Shown here: piece by piece, positions 42,039 to 51,244 of the stretch | Layout of the letters: each line of letters begins with the position of its first letter | How positions within the stretch are numbered: position 1 is the first letter of the stretch | Source of the DNA: Mycoemilia scoparia | Taxonomy: Eukaryota > Kickxellomycota > Kickxellomycetes > Kickxellales > Kickxellaceae | Reading direction: 5' to 3' | DNA: 61,394 nucleotides | Assembly (NCBI GenBank): GCA_027575805.1 | Contig: JANBPU010000098.1 | Coordinates: 1 to 61,394 of the forward strand | Notes under the pieces: model-generated | Seen by the model: the letters and a program-made list of their open reading frames with translations, nothing else | Databases searched by the model: none | What the model was told of the DNA's origin: nothing | Made by a program: the position numbers and the translations under genes

Positions 42039-42686
42039 CTTTCATTACAGATACTCTCGTCCTCATTACGCACAGAAACGACTTTGTAAGTTTTATAGAG
42101 ATCAAGCATACCAACCGTCCATCCAGTCATCTAACTCTTTTATGCTCTCCACATTTCTTTACGCTTGGCTGGTTGGCTGATATCTAGCAAGTCAAAACAT
42201 TTCTCCGCACCCCATACTTTATTTTCTTGAGTCTCCTTGTTCCTCAATAACCGGTTTTAGCTTACAACTCATGGTAGCAAAAACCCTTTTCTGTCTACCC
42301 CAGTCTCTCCCCATTACTATAAATATTACTCATAAAACATCACTGTGCAGCCATTGCCCTAATATAGACCCCCTATACCATTGTTGGTCGTGGGTGTGGC
42401 AAATATACACCTTAGTCCTTGTTCACATTGTCCATTTGACAATCCTCTAGGCTTTTTGCTACTTTCCCACGATATCAAAATTCTTTCTCCACAATCTCTC
42501 TGCCCTATAGTTGCATCCAATCACTATAATTTCTAAATATGTTATACTGATTCATTTATTACTAAGGCACCGCAACTAACCGTTATCAAATTCTATAGAG
42601 CACAAAAGTCACCGTTAAAACCACATTATTATACATTTGGCACGCATATAAACCTTTATCATCTCTGAAAACATTATTTACAAGCA
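42039..42686. other. Promoter region of ABZ1
   Basis: Contains pyrimidine-rich patches (42220-42310, 42470-42510) of the type seen before other strongly expressed genes here. No gene is seen. Confidence 0.4.
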
Positions 42687-45600
42687 ATGTCACCTATTTT
42701 CTCATCCCCAATCTCAACATCATCCTCGGTGGGGCAAAATGTTGATGAGACCAAATTGCTTAGAACTCTTATAATCGATAACTATGATTCTTATACATTC
42801 AACCTCCTGCACCTATGGTTCTCTCGCCCGCACCTTCAAACTGCTGATTCCCTCGACAACCGCATAATTCTGATCCGGAATGACCAGTATTCGTGGCCAG
42901 TAGTGAGAGACAAAATTTTGCCTTATATAGACAACATTGTGATTTCTCCCGGTCCAGGCACGCCAGCTGTGGCCTCCGACTTTGGCGTGTGTACCCAGAT
43001 TTTGAAGGAAGTCAGAAACAAGCCCATATTCGGAGTTTGTTTGGGACATCAGGGGATTGCTCACATATTTGGCCACAATGTAGTTAAGGGCCAAGCTGCT
43101 GTTCATGGTCAGCTAAGCCCATTGAGGTTTATGGACTCGATAAAGTCGGTGGGCGAGGCCAATACCGTTATTGGCAAGCATGGGTCATTCTTTGAAGGTA
43201 TCCCAGAAAATATTAGGGTCGTTAGATATCACTCTCTAATCGTCTCTGCTCAAGATGGAATAATGTCTTCTAACGAAGGCCAGTTGCAGGTCACAGCGTT
43301 CTCTCATGGCACTGTGCGAGTGCGTGATCCAGCTACTGGTCAATTCCATAACGAAGTAGCTAATGAGATCATGGCACTTCAGCACAAGGAGTATCCGATA
43401 TACGGCGTCCAGTTCCACCCGGAGTCGATCTGTACAGAATATGGGCGACAGATGATGAACAATTTTCACAAGTTGTCGGTCAAGTACCTCAAGTCCGTCG
43501 ATAGCAACGTTTTCGATGATCCAGTAAATAGAGCCATTCCGGACGATGTACTGACAATGTCTATCCTCAACCCTTCGATCTCACGCCCCATTCAGCAGCC
43601 CATCGATAATTCTGACAACAAGTTCAAGTTGTTTGTTACCAGGATCAAGTATCCAGGTAATTGCAATCCAGCCAAGCTCTCATTGTTTTTGTTTGAGCAC
43701 ATGTATGGCCAGGACTCGATGGGTTTCATGCTCGACAGTGCCAAGCTGGGCGATCTTAACAGCAATGTCACTATCATGGGTTCAGGAATGGATGCTGGCA
43801 GTGCCACCATTCGTTATAGACTGTCCAACAATAAGGCTCAAGTTCTTAAATTCCGTCACTCTCCAGCTCGCTATTCTGGCGGTGGCAGTGGAAGTGGTGG
43901 CAGCGGCAATATTTCGAAAAAGATTATTCACGAATCGGTCATTGATCCTTCAAGGACATCATTTTGGGATTGGGTCCAGCAGGCTGTCGACCACACTCAA
44001 GCCCAAGACAAAATCAACATTGTTACACCTGTGGATAGTGTCAAATCTCAGGAAAAATCAGAGTTTGAGACTAGCCAGGTTGATGAGCTTCCATTTGCTT
44101 TCCGTGGTGGTTGGATAGGTCACTTTACTTACGAAATGAAGGCAGAATCGTTGCCTCTTTATTCGACCCAGTCCCAGCCCCATGGTGGCGAACATCTAGC
44201 CAAACAGCAAGAGCAGCAGCAGCAACTTTTGCAGGACAACCAAAGTGGTGACCAATACAGAGAATCCAGGGAGTTGCCCGATGTCAACTTGATATTCGCA
44301 AACCATTCCGTTGTTGTCAAGTTCCTTCCAGGAAATGACAGCGCCGAAATATATTTGCAAGCCTTGGCTACCCAGACCACCACCAATATCAATGCTGGTA
44401 CAAGTGAAAATCCATTCAAATGGGTTGAGAATCTTGGCCAGAGCGAAGAAAAGGCTCAAGAGTGGCTGATGAATACCAGGAGTCAGGTCGAACGACTAGT
44501 TTCTGAATTTGCTTCCACCGCTTTATCTTCAAAGTCATCTCAATCCACACTTGAGATCCAGACAGAAGAAGCAGAGAAAGCCAATATTGAAGCTATACAG
44601 GAGCATATTGCTGAACCAGTTTCGGCCCTTACCTACGACGAATACATCAGTGCTGTTGAAAAGTCCCAAGAATGGATTCGTGAAGGAGAATCATATGAGG
44701 TCTGCTTGACAACCCAATTCAGAATTAACCTCGAGCAACCCATCAAATCGGATTCTCTATCCAAGATACTGCCATCATCCACACCAGCAAATAGCGACAA
44801 GATCCGTCCTGTAACCGCCGCTATAAAGGGACCTGGTGATATGCGAGAACTGTACAAATCGCTTCGTCACTTCAATCCCGCGCCATATGCCTGCTATTTC
44901 TGGTTCGGTGACATGCAAGGTGGAATAGCCGGAAGCAGCCCTGAAAGATTTTTGCGAGTAACTACTAACCTGAACATAAAATCCATGGACTCTGAGCTGA
45001 TAGATACTGAAGAGGCAATTTGGAATGAGCATCAGAACATACCCTTGGACCTAAAGAACAAGCGCTGGGTAGAAATGAAACCCATCAAGGGAACAGTCCG
45101 TAGACCAGCCATCCCCAACCCCTGCCCACATGGCACGATGTTGGCTCCTGTTTGTGAGCACTGTGAAAATGCAGTCAAGGCTCAGGACAAAAAGCTGGCC
45201 AATATTTTGTATCATGATGTCAAAGAAAGAGCCGAGAACTTGATGATAGTTGATCTTATTAGGAACGATTTGACCACATTCTGTGACCCCAACTCTGTTT
45301 GCGTCCCACACTTGATGGCCATTGAGACTTATGCACATGTCCACCAAATGGTTACAACAGTCTGTGGACGACTTAGGGATGATGTTGGGGGCATCACAGC
45401 ACTAGACAAGTGTTTCCCCCCAGGATCTATGACTGGAGCACCCAAGTTGCGCACTGTTCAGCTATTGGAGTGCCTTGAAACAGAACAAAAGTCGGAATCA
45501 GAATCAACTTCTGGTGTTGTCAGTGGTAGCGATATCTCTAAGTTCAGAATAGAGTCATCAGACCCATCTTCCTTCGACCGTAAGCCTTATCCTCGTGGAA

Positions 45601-45848
45601 TTTACTCCGGCTGCATTGGCTACATTTCTTCTCATGGTGGTCAGTCCGATTGGAGCGTGGTTATCAGAACCCTGGTTGTTGACCACCATGGCACTCGTCT
45701 AACTGCTGGTGCCGGTGGTGCCTTAACTATTCTTTCAGATCCTCAAAAGGAGTGGGAAGAAGTTTTGGTCAAATTTGGTTCAATTTACCCTGGAATTAAG
45801 AATTATCTAGCTAACCGTGTTGCAGAGTCTATCAGAGCGAACAGTTAG
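42687..45848 (+). CDS. ABZ1: Bifunctional para-aminobenzoate (aminodeoxychorismate) synthase
   Basis: Intronless, 1053 codons. The N-terminal glutamine amidotransferase domain (about 25-260) has FGVCLGHQG with nucleophile Cys118 and VQFHPES with the His-Glu pair near 243-245. The C-terminal chorismate-binding domain contains IAGSSPERFLRV, MKPIKGTVRRP, RAENLMIVDLIRNDL, FPPGSMTGAPKLRTVQLLE and GAGGALTILSDPQKEWEE. PIKGT with Lys (about residue 801) is the aminodeoxychorismate synthase signature; anthranilate synthases have PIAGT. Known reaction: chorismate plus glutamine gives 4-amino-4-deoxychorismate, toward folate. Oddities are a long Gln- and Ser-rich linker between the domains (about 390-630) and a Cys/His-rich insert directly after PIKGT (CPHG...CEHC). 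Confidence 0.95.
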   Translation: MSPIFSSPISTSSSVGQNVDETKLLRTLIIDNYDSYTFNLLHLWFSRPHLQTADSLDNRIILIRNDQYSWPVVRDKILPYIDNIVISPGPGTPAVASDFGVCTQILKEVRNKPIFGVCLGHQGIAHIFGHNVVKGQAAVHGQLSPLRFMDSIKSVGEANTVIGKHGSFFEGIPENIRVVRYHSLIVSAQDGIMSSNEGQLQVTAFSHGTVRVRDPATGQFHNEVANEIMALQHKEYPIYGVQFHPESICTEYGRQMMNNFHKLSVKYLKSVDSNVFDDPVNRAIPDDVLTMSILNPSISRPIQQPIDNSDNKFKLFVTRIKYPGNCNPAKLSLFLFEHMYGQDSMGFMLDSAKLGDLNSNVTIMGSGMDAGSATIRYRLSNNKAQVLKFRHSPARYSGGGSGSGGSGNISKKIIHESVIDPSRTSFWDWVQQAVDHTQAQDKINIVTPVDSVKSQEKSEFETSQVDELPFAFRGGWIGHFTYEMKAESLPLYSTQSQPHGGEHLAKQQEQQQQLLQDNQSGDQYRESRELPDVNLIFANHSVVVKFLPGNDSAEIYLQALATQTTTNINAGTSENPFKWVENLGQSEEKAQEWLMNTRSQVERLVSEFASTALSSKSSQSTLEIQTEEAEKANIEAIQEHIAEPVSALTYDEYISAVEKSQEWIREGESYEVCLTTQFRINLEQPIKSDSLSKILPSSTPANSDKIRPVTAAIKGPGDMRELYKSLRHFNPAPYACYFWFGDMQGGIAGSSPERFLRVTTNLNIKSMDSELIDTEEAIWNEHQNIPLDLKNKRWVEMKPIKGTVRRPAIPNPCPHGTMLAPVCEHCENAVKAQDKKLANILYHDVKERAENLMIVDLIRNDLTTFCDPNSVCVPHLMAIETYAHVHQMVTTVCGRLRDDVGGITALDKCFPPGSMTGAPKLRTVQLLECLETEQKSESESTSGVVSGSDISKFRIESSDPSSFDRKPYPRGIYSGCIGYISSHGGQSDWSVVIRTLVVDHHGTRLTAGAGGALTILSDPQKEWEEVLVKFGSIYPGIKNYLANRVAESIRANS

Positions 45849-46091
45849 CTTTCTTTATGCAAAGTATCATCCACTTAACTACCGTTATCATTGACTAGTT
45901 TTTAATACACTTGTTTTTCAGTTTCATTTACATAATAGTCCTCAATACACAAACTTTACCATTTTAATGTTTTTCGGTATTTTATTAGTTTTGGAATAGC
46001 AATTCGATTTGTACTATATATATGTATACTGATAAAAAACAGTCTAGTAGTCAAGGACATGAAGATTCCTAACTAATCTCTTTGAAAAAGG

Positions 46092-48410
46092 TTACTGATC
46101 AAGGCTTTCAACTGCGCGAGTCAAATTATCGCTCTTAGGATCGCCGCTTTCCTTTAATAGCTTATTAAATTCTGGTGATAATTCACAAAGTGTATTAACA
46201 ATCTCGACAATTAGTTTGCATTCGTTATGAGGAATAAGCTCGTTCTGGATAATTTCAGGAGCAAATTCCAATATTGCATTATATATCAGTTCCTCATAGC
46301 CCTTGAATGTTTGTTCGACCAAATGACCCTGTGCCACAATTGGTTCTTCAGGGTTATCACTGGCTCTAACATTGACCCCAGGTCTTTTATTGCCACCAGA
46401 TTTATCTTGGCTACTATTAGCAGCAGTGTTTATCTCGTCATCGGGTTTATCACCAAGAACACTGATCAATGTGCTATAATTGTACATCTCCACTACCCAT
46501 ATCCATGTTGTCATGACTGCCACCATGATAACCGTCGTATTTCTATCCTTCCAAGCCTCGACCAAATACAAGTAGCCTTCCCAATCTACCAGCCAATTTT
46601 CATAAACTGCACGGCTGATCGGTAAATCGTAAGCTCCAGTGTTGACTTTGTGCAGTACATTGCTCAGCACCCGCAACGGGAGTGACCGTTGGGCAGGCAC
46701 TTTGCTTCGACACAAGTGCAATAATTCTGGAATTGTGTACCCAGCTTCATCAGGATCATCGCCATGGTGATGAAGTCCCTTAGAAACAGGAATATTGGCT
46801 TCAACTGATTCAAGTATTTGACCATCGAATCCAAATCTTATATGAGAAGCAGGATTGTTAAGTGGATCTGGTACTTCCCCATTCATCATAGACCGGAGAT
46901 TATCAACAGCTCGGCCAGTTTGGGCTTTAATAGTATCCATAGCTCTCTTTGCTGGTGTTCGAGCTTGCGTTTGGTTCAGGATCCACTCGAGTTTTTGCTC
47001 TTCAAGAGGCTCAGTGGGATAATACATTTCCTTCAGATCCTTGTAGAATTGAGAGTCAGGTTCTGTGAATAGCTTGGATGTCGACTTTTTATTCTTAGGT
47101 TCACCATGATGGTCAAATATTACTTCTTCATCGCTTTCATCATCATTATCTATAGCTTCCAAAGGTGGTGGAGCATCGTTGTCTTCAGGAACATTGTCAA
47201 TGTTTTCAATTTCTTCAACTTTAGAAAAACGAACAGACTTTGATGTATTTTCATTGTTGTTCTCACTAGCGATGTTAGAGCTTTGCTTGATCTTGCTTGT
47301 TTCAAAGTCTTCTTTAGTTGGTTTAGTTGCCTTTGAATTGATTCTTGCCATCAGTTTAGACAACGCATCATCGGATAACAGTTCACGAACTTCATCCTGC
47401 GCTTCTTTTATTTGTTCTGCGGTCATTGATGATAGTCTGGTGGTATTTTCGGTTTCAATTTGCTTTTTTGTTTTATCAACCCACAAACTTTCTTCTTCCC
47501 CTTCTTGCTGTTTATTTGGATTTGTTCTGTTGGATTTAATTCCTTTAAAGTTATATTCCTCATTATTGCGGCCGAATATGGATGATGAAGTGTTTGATGA
47601 AGCGTTCTTGTCTAGAGAAAGCAGATTGGCAGTTGCTGGGAATCCAGTTTCTTGCTTTGGTTTTGGGAAGCTGATAAATTCAAGAGTCGGATTATGCTCG
47701 GGTATTTGCTTCATCAGTTTGGAAAGCACGGTTGATGGCACTCCCGGTTTTGTGCTGCTATTTGCAGAATTATTTGTTGTAGGGGGTTTTGCGGAACCCG
47801 CTGCCTTATTTTGTGTTAATCTACTCTGAGCAAATAGGGACAGCTTTTTCTTTGGTTGACTTTGTGAACTATTCAAAGACTGATTATTTATCAGGCGGCT
47901 GGAAGCCATGGCGCTGCTGTATGTGTTGGTACTTGCTTCAATAGCCCTATCCCATGCGTCCTCAATTTCATCGCTGATTTTATCGCTGATTTTATCGCTT
48001 GTAGAGTTTTTATTATCATTTTGCTTTATTTCTGCGGAAACGGGTGACTCAGTCGAATGTGATTCGTTTGATACTGAGAGACTTTGTGTTTTCGCTTTTG
48101 GCTGGAGCTCCGATAGCCTTATTACCTTGGCCGATGGTTTGCTCTTTGACTTCAGAAACTCCTCTTGCTGTTTTAGTATCTCATTGAATTCATCATCGCT
48201 GTTGTGGTCTCTAATACGCATTTTTGCTAGAGACTCTCTAACATTGCTATGCACAGATTCCATCGTTGTCTGGTAACTAGCCTTATCGCTACTGTTAATA
48301 ATTTGATCAAGTTTAAGTACTTTGCTTGCTAGCTGCTTTAAACAAAAACTCATCAGTAAAAATCCCAAATCACTTGAGCAGCTAATTGTGGGATTTGGTT
48401 TTGATTCCAC
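46092..48410 (-). CDS. RNA polymerase II-associated protein RPAP1/Rba50-like
   Basis: Intronless; 772 codons from 48410. A later Met at 48263 (MESVHSNVRESLAKMRIRD) begins the conserved part and may be the true start. A coiled-coil-like N-terminal region (FNEILKQQEEFLKSKSKPS) is followed by the RPAP1_N-type motif LSSMTAEQIKEAQDEVRELL (about 330-360). The RPAP1_C-type block IRFGFDGQILES ... KGLHHHGDDPDEAGYTIPEL with LCRSKVPAQRSLPLRVLSN lies at about 530-600. Known members connect RNA polymerase II assembly and nuclear import with GPN GTPases. The protein is longer than yeast Rba50 and shorter than animal RPAP1. It converges on ABZ1, with 243 bp between the stops. Confidence 0.87.
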   Translation of the reverse strand: MESKPNPTISCSSDLGFLLMSFCLKQLASKVLKLDQIINSSDKASYQTTMESVHSNVRESLAKMRIRDHNSDDEFNEILKQQEEFLKSKSKPSAKVIRLSELQPKAKTQSLSVSNESHSTESPVSAEIKQNDNKNSTSDKISDKISDEIEDAWDRAIEASTNTYSSAMASSRLINNQSLNSSQSQPKKKLSLFAQSRLTQNKAAGSAKPPTTNNSANSSTKPGVPSTVLSKLMKQIPEHNPTLEFISFPKPKQETGFPATANLLSLDKNASSNTSSSIFGRNNEEYNFKGIKSNRTNPNKQQEGEEESLWVDKTKKQIETENTTRLSSMTAEQIKEAQDEVRELLSDDALSKLMARINSKATKPTKEDFETSKIKQSSNIASENNNENTSKSVRFSKVEEIENIDNVPEDNDAPPPLEAIDNDDESDEEVIFDHHGEPKNKKSTSKLFTEPDSQFYKDLKEMYYPTEPLEEQKLEWILNQTQARTPAKRAMDTIKAQTGRAVDNLRSMMNGEVPDPLNNPASHIRFGFDGQILESVEANIPVSKGLHHHGDDPDEAGYTIPELLHLCRSKVPAQRSLPLRVLSNVLHKVNTGAYDLPISRAVYENWLVDWEGYLYLVEAWKDRNTTVIMVAVMTTWIWVVEMYNYSTLISVLGDKPDDEINTAANSSQDKSGGNKRPGVNVRASDNPEEPIVAQGHLVEQTFKGYEELIYNAILEFAPEIIQNELIPHNECKLIVEIVNTLCELSPEFNKLLKESGDPKSDNLTRAVESLDQ

Positions 48411-48701
48411 GTGGACCCAATCAAGACCTAATTTTTCACCACCTGGAAATTAACAAACCACACATTGCCAGGAAATTATCCATATGAGTGAATGCATGTG
48501 TGAGATTGGATATACTGTTTTTCCTAGCTCCATCAAAACCTGCCTCTTGCCAATAGCCACACTGTTATTGTGAATACTATTGTTTAACATGTCTTGTCTT
48601 ATTTCTTTTTACCCTTTCCTCCAATTTTAGTGTCTTCGTATATATAAATAATATCGGCCATACCCACCACCCTATAAAAATAGCAATACACTGGCCATCA
48701 A

Positions 48702-50219
48702 ATGATAGCCTCACCACTGCCTATTTCAAATGAGACTATTGTGCCCGTAAGAGTAGATTCGCCTCAAGTCCTTGAAGAAGGCGCCGTGTTCATGCCGAAA
48801 AATAGGCACCATATGACAAAAGAGGATACCACAAAGAATATACAACCGCTGAGCATCGAAATTCTACCAACACCTCCACAGTCCAAATTCCAAGATGGGG
48901 GGACAAATTTCTCAAGCCAGGAAACCCTTGTACCTCCATCGCCTAGCAAAACCAGATATAACGATCAGCCTTCTGGGCATGTGTTGTTTGATTGGGCATC
49001 CAAAACTATCTCGGTATGGGCCTCGGTGCTCAATATAAAATTGGTCACATCACTCCCATTGATCTCTAATATGCTGAAAACCAGCGGCAGCAGCAGTGGA
49101 GATAATGCCACCAATAAAAGCAGCAATAAAAATTCACTATTTGTTATTGGCTGCATACTTTGGTACCTTGCTGCTTCAGTCAACACAAACATTTCCAAAC
49201 AGATTTTAACGGATTGGGATCTCCCGATATCCCTTACTCTTGTCCAATTTATTGGGGCTGTGACGCTATTATACATCTACTGTAAGTTTCTTGGATTCGG
49301 CGTTCTGTGTCCCTCGTCGTGGTCCCTGATCAAGCTTATCGTCCCAGTAACGTTGATGAAAGTTGCCAGCCATTACCTTAGCTCGCTTGCACTTTCGCAT
49401 ACTCCGATCAGCTTGGTCCACACAATAAAGTGCCTAGCACCCTTGTTTATTGTGCTATACTACCGGCTGTTTCACAATTACTGGTATTCTCGCCAGACGA
49501 TTTTGTCGCTATGCATCATCATCTTTGGTGTCGTTTTGACTTGTTTCCGCAATGCTAGCTTAACCTTTGCGGGGTTTATGTATGCGTTTCTCGGTTGCTT
49601 GGCTATAGTGGCGCTGACTTTGCTAAACAAAAGGCTGATTTCCACCACGAACAAGCCATCTTCCCTAGATTCTAGATCTGCTGCAAATGCTAAAGGCGCC
49701 ACAATAACTGCGGGCTCTGACGTTCAGATGAATACCTTTTCCATTTTGTTCCACACATCTGTCATGTCTACTGTTGTAATGATGCCTATTTGGCTATTTT
49801 CGAGCGAATCGGGGTACATGTATAGGGTCATGGCATCCGATCAGCCCCAGGAATATAAATCCCTTGACGATTCTGTAACAAGCAACTCTGGAAGCTCGCC
49901 CAAGCATTTAATATTCCTAATAGTGGTTGGGTGTGTTACCAACTTTTTCCAAAGCCTGCTTTCTATAAACCTATTGTCCGTAACAAATGCAGTATCTTAT
50001 TCGATTGCCAGCCTACTTAAGCGAGTATTTGTAATCGGAGCATCTATTGTCTGGTTCCAACAGCCAGTAACCTTTTTACAAACGTCTGGCATCCTCATTG
50101 CGTTTGTTGGACTCTATTTATACGAACAATCAAAATCCAAACGCACATCGCCAACAACCGTGGGTTTGGATAATAACTATGTGAGATCTGCTTCAGACCT
50201 TCAAAGCCAAGCCCAATAA
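48702..50219 (+). CDS. Sly41-type nucleotide-sugar/triose-phosphate transporter family protein
   Basis: Intronless, 505 codons. About 140 N-terminal residues are polar and Pro-rich; the rest is an approximately ten-TM DMT/TPT fold. Diagnostic stretches: WYLAASVNTNISKQIL, the paired-helix region THTPISLVHTIK-like segment (residues SHTPISLVHTIKCLAPLFIV), WYSRQTILSLCIIIFGVV, and NAVSYSIASLLKRVFVI near the C-terminus. VSHTIKA.SPLF is the Sly41-like signature. Yeast SLY41 suppresses loss of Ypt1 function in ER-Golgi transport, an interesting but probably coincidental link to YPT1 in this window. The substrate is unknown. It lies head-to-head with the RPAP1-like gene (291 bp between starts). Confidence 0.83.
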   Translation: MIASPLPISNETIVPVRVDSPQVLEEGAVFMPKNRHHMTKEDTTKNIQPLSIEILPTPPQSKFQDGGTNFSSQETLVPPSPSKTRYNDQPSGHVLFDWASKTISVWASVLNIKLVTSLPLISNMLKTSGSSSGDNATNKSSNKNSLFVIGCILWYLAASVNTNISKQILTDWDLPISLTLVQFIGAVTLLYIYCKFLGFGVLCPSSWSLIKLIVPVTLMKVASHYLSSLALSHTPISLVHTIKCLAPLFIVLYYRLFHNYWYSRQTILSLCIIIFGVVLTCFRNASLTFAGFMYAFLGCLAIVALTLLNKRLISTTNKPSSLDSRSAANAKGATITAGSDVQMNTFSILFHTSVMSTVVMMPIWLFSSESGYMYRVMASDQPQEYKSLDDSVTSNSGSSPKHLIFLIVVGCVTNFFQSLLSINLLSVTNAVSYSIASLLKRVFVIGASIVWFQQPVTFLQTSGILIAFVGLYLYEQSKSKRTSPTTVGLDNNYVRSASDLQSQAQ

Positions 50220-51244
50220 CAACAACGAGGGTGGAGGAGACCGATGACTTTCACTTTACCGTTAAGCAACACACAAAGGGTCTAGGGCTCTTTATTCGAA
50301 GAGTTGCACCTTCAACCCACTTTTCAACCTTTGCATTTCATACATGCATTTCACTCATACATTTGGATTTTATCTATATAACTTAATGTGCTTTTAGAGA
50401 TTTAAATTCATTCCTTTTTAGAACTTAGTTTAGTATGGTTATGATTTGGAATAGATTTTTGCTTCTGACTATTTTATTGTCTATGTAGGGATGTTATACC
50501 AGTGTGGTACATTGGGTTATTTGCGCCATAAATGCCCAAATTTCTACTCTTCTGGAGGGGTGGCTCCATCTTTTTGTACAGAGGTTTATGATAATTTGCG
50601 TGCAAATATTAGGTTAAATTCTATTTAGATAAATAATTTCTGAAGGGTTAATGTTTACTAGTAAAACTGGGTATCCATTTGGCTGTGGTTGCCCCTATAG
50701 CCATTGGTCACCAAAAGATGATACCCTTAAAAGATAATGATCCATATCTTCAGCTCTCGTCGCCATTTGTCTCATCGCCTGGCATGATTTAATAAGGGCT
50801 GTCTGCCCCAAGTTCATACAAAAACTGTTTCCATCTGATAACGGCAAAAATCTTACATGCTTTTTCCAGCAATAGAATCGTAAAGGCAGACTTGCAGCAC
50901 AGAATAAACAGCCTCTATTGGGCAACCTCATAAAGTGCGGAATATTTACAAATCGTATGTAAACCAGAATCATGATGAGCAAGTTGTTTGGGTGCCCATC
51001 AACAATGGTGTGCTATTAGTGGCAAACGATCGTATGGCTGGCTGTGCGACAGGATGGAGCATGGATCGATTTTTAACCCATTGTTTACCACACAAACGTA
51101 AAATTGCCTATTGTCCACAAGTTAACCAGAAAAATCATAATACCCATGTCCCTTATTAGCCACACTAACTAACTTGGGAACACAACCCCATTTATCCTTC
51201 ATTCTTTTTTATACCCATTCATTTTTAAATACATTATAATTGCC
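50220..51244. other. Intergenic region with one MITE and coding-like debris
   Basis: Contains A-family MITE copy 9. Between about 50780 and 51159 two or three frames in the plus direction each show short protein-like stretches interrupted by stops (for example KLFPSDNGKNLTCFFQQ, and VVWVPINNGVLLVANDRMAG). It may be decayed gene or transposon sequence. No intact gene can be supported. Confidence 0.4.
50628..50747 (+). mobile_element. MITE family A, copy 9
   Basis: About 120 bp with decayed ends (AAATAATTTCTGAAGGGTTA; ACCCTTAAAAGATAATGATC then CATAT) and an intact core CTAGTAAAACTGGGTATCCA. Confidence 0.8.
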
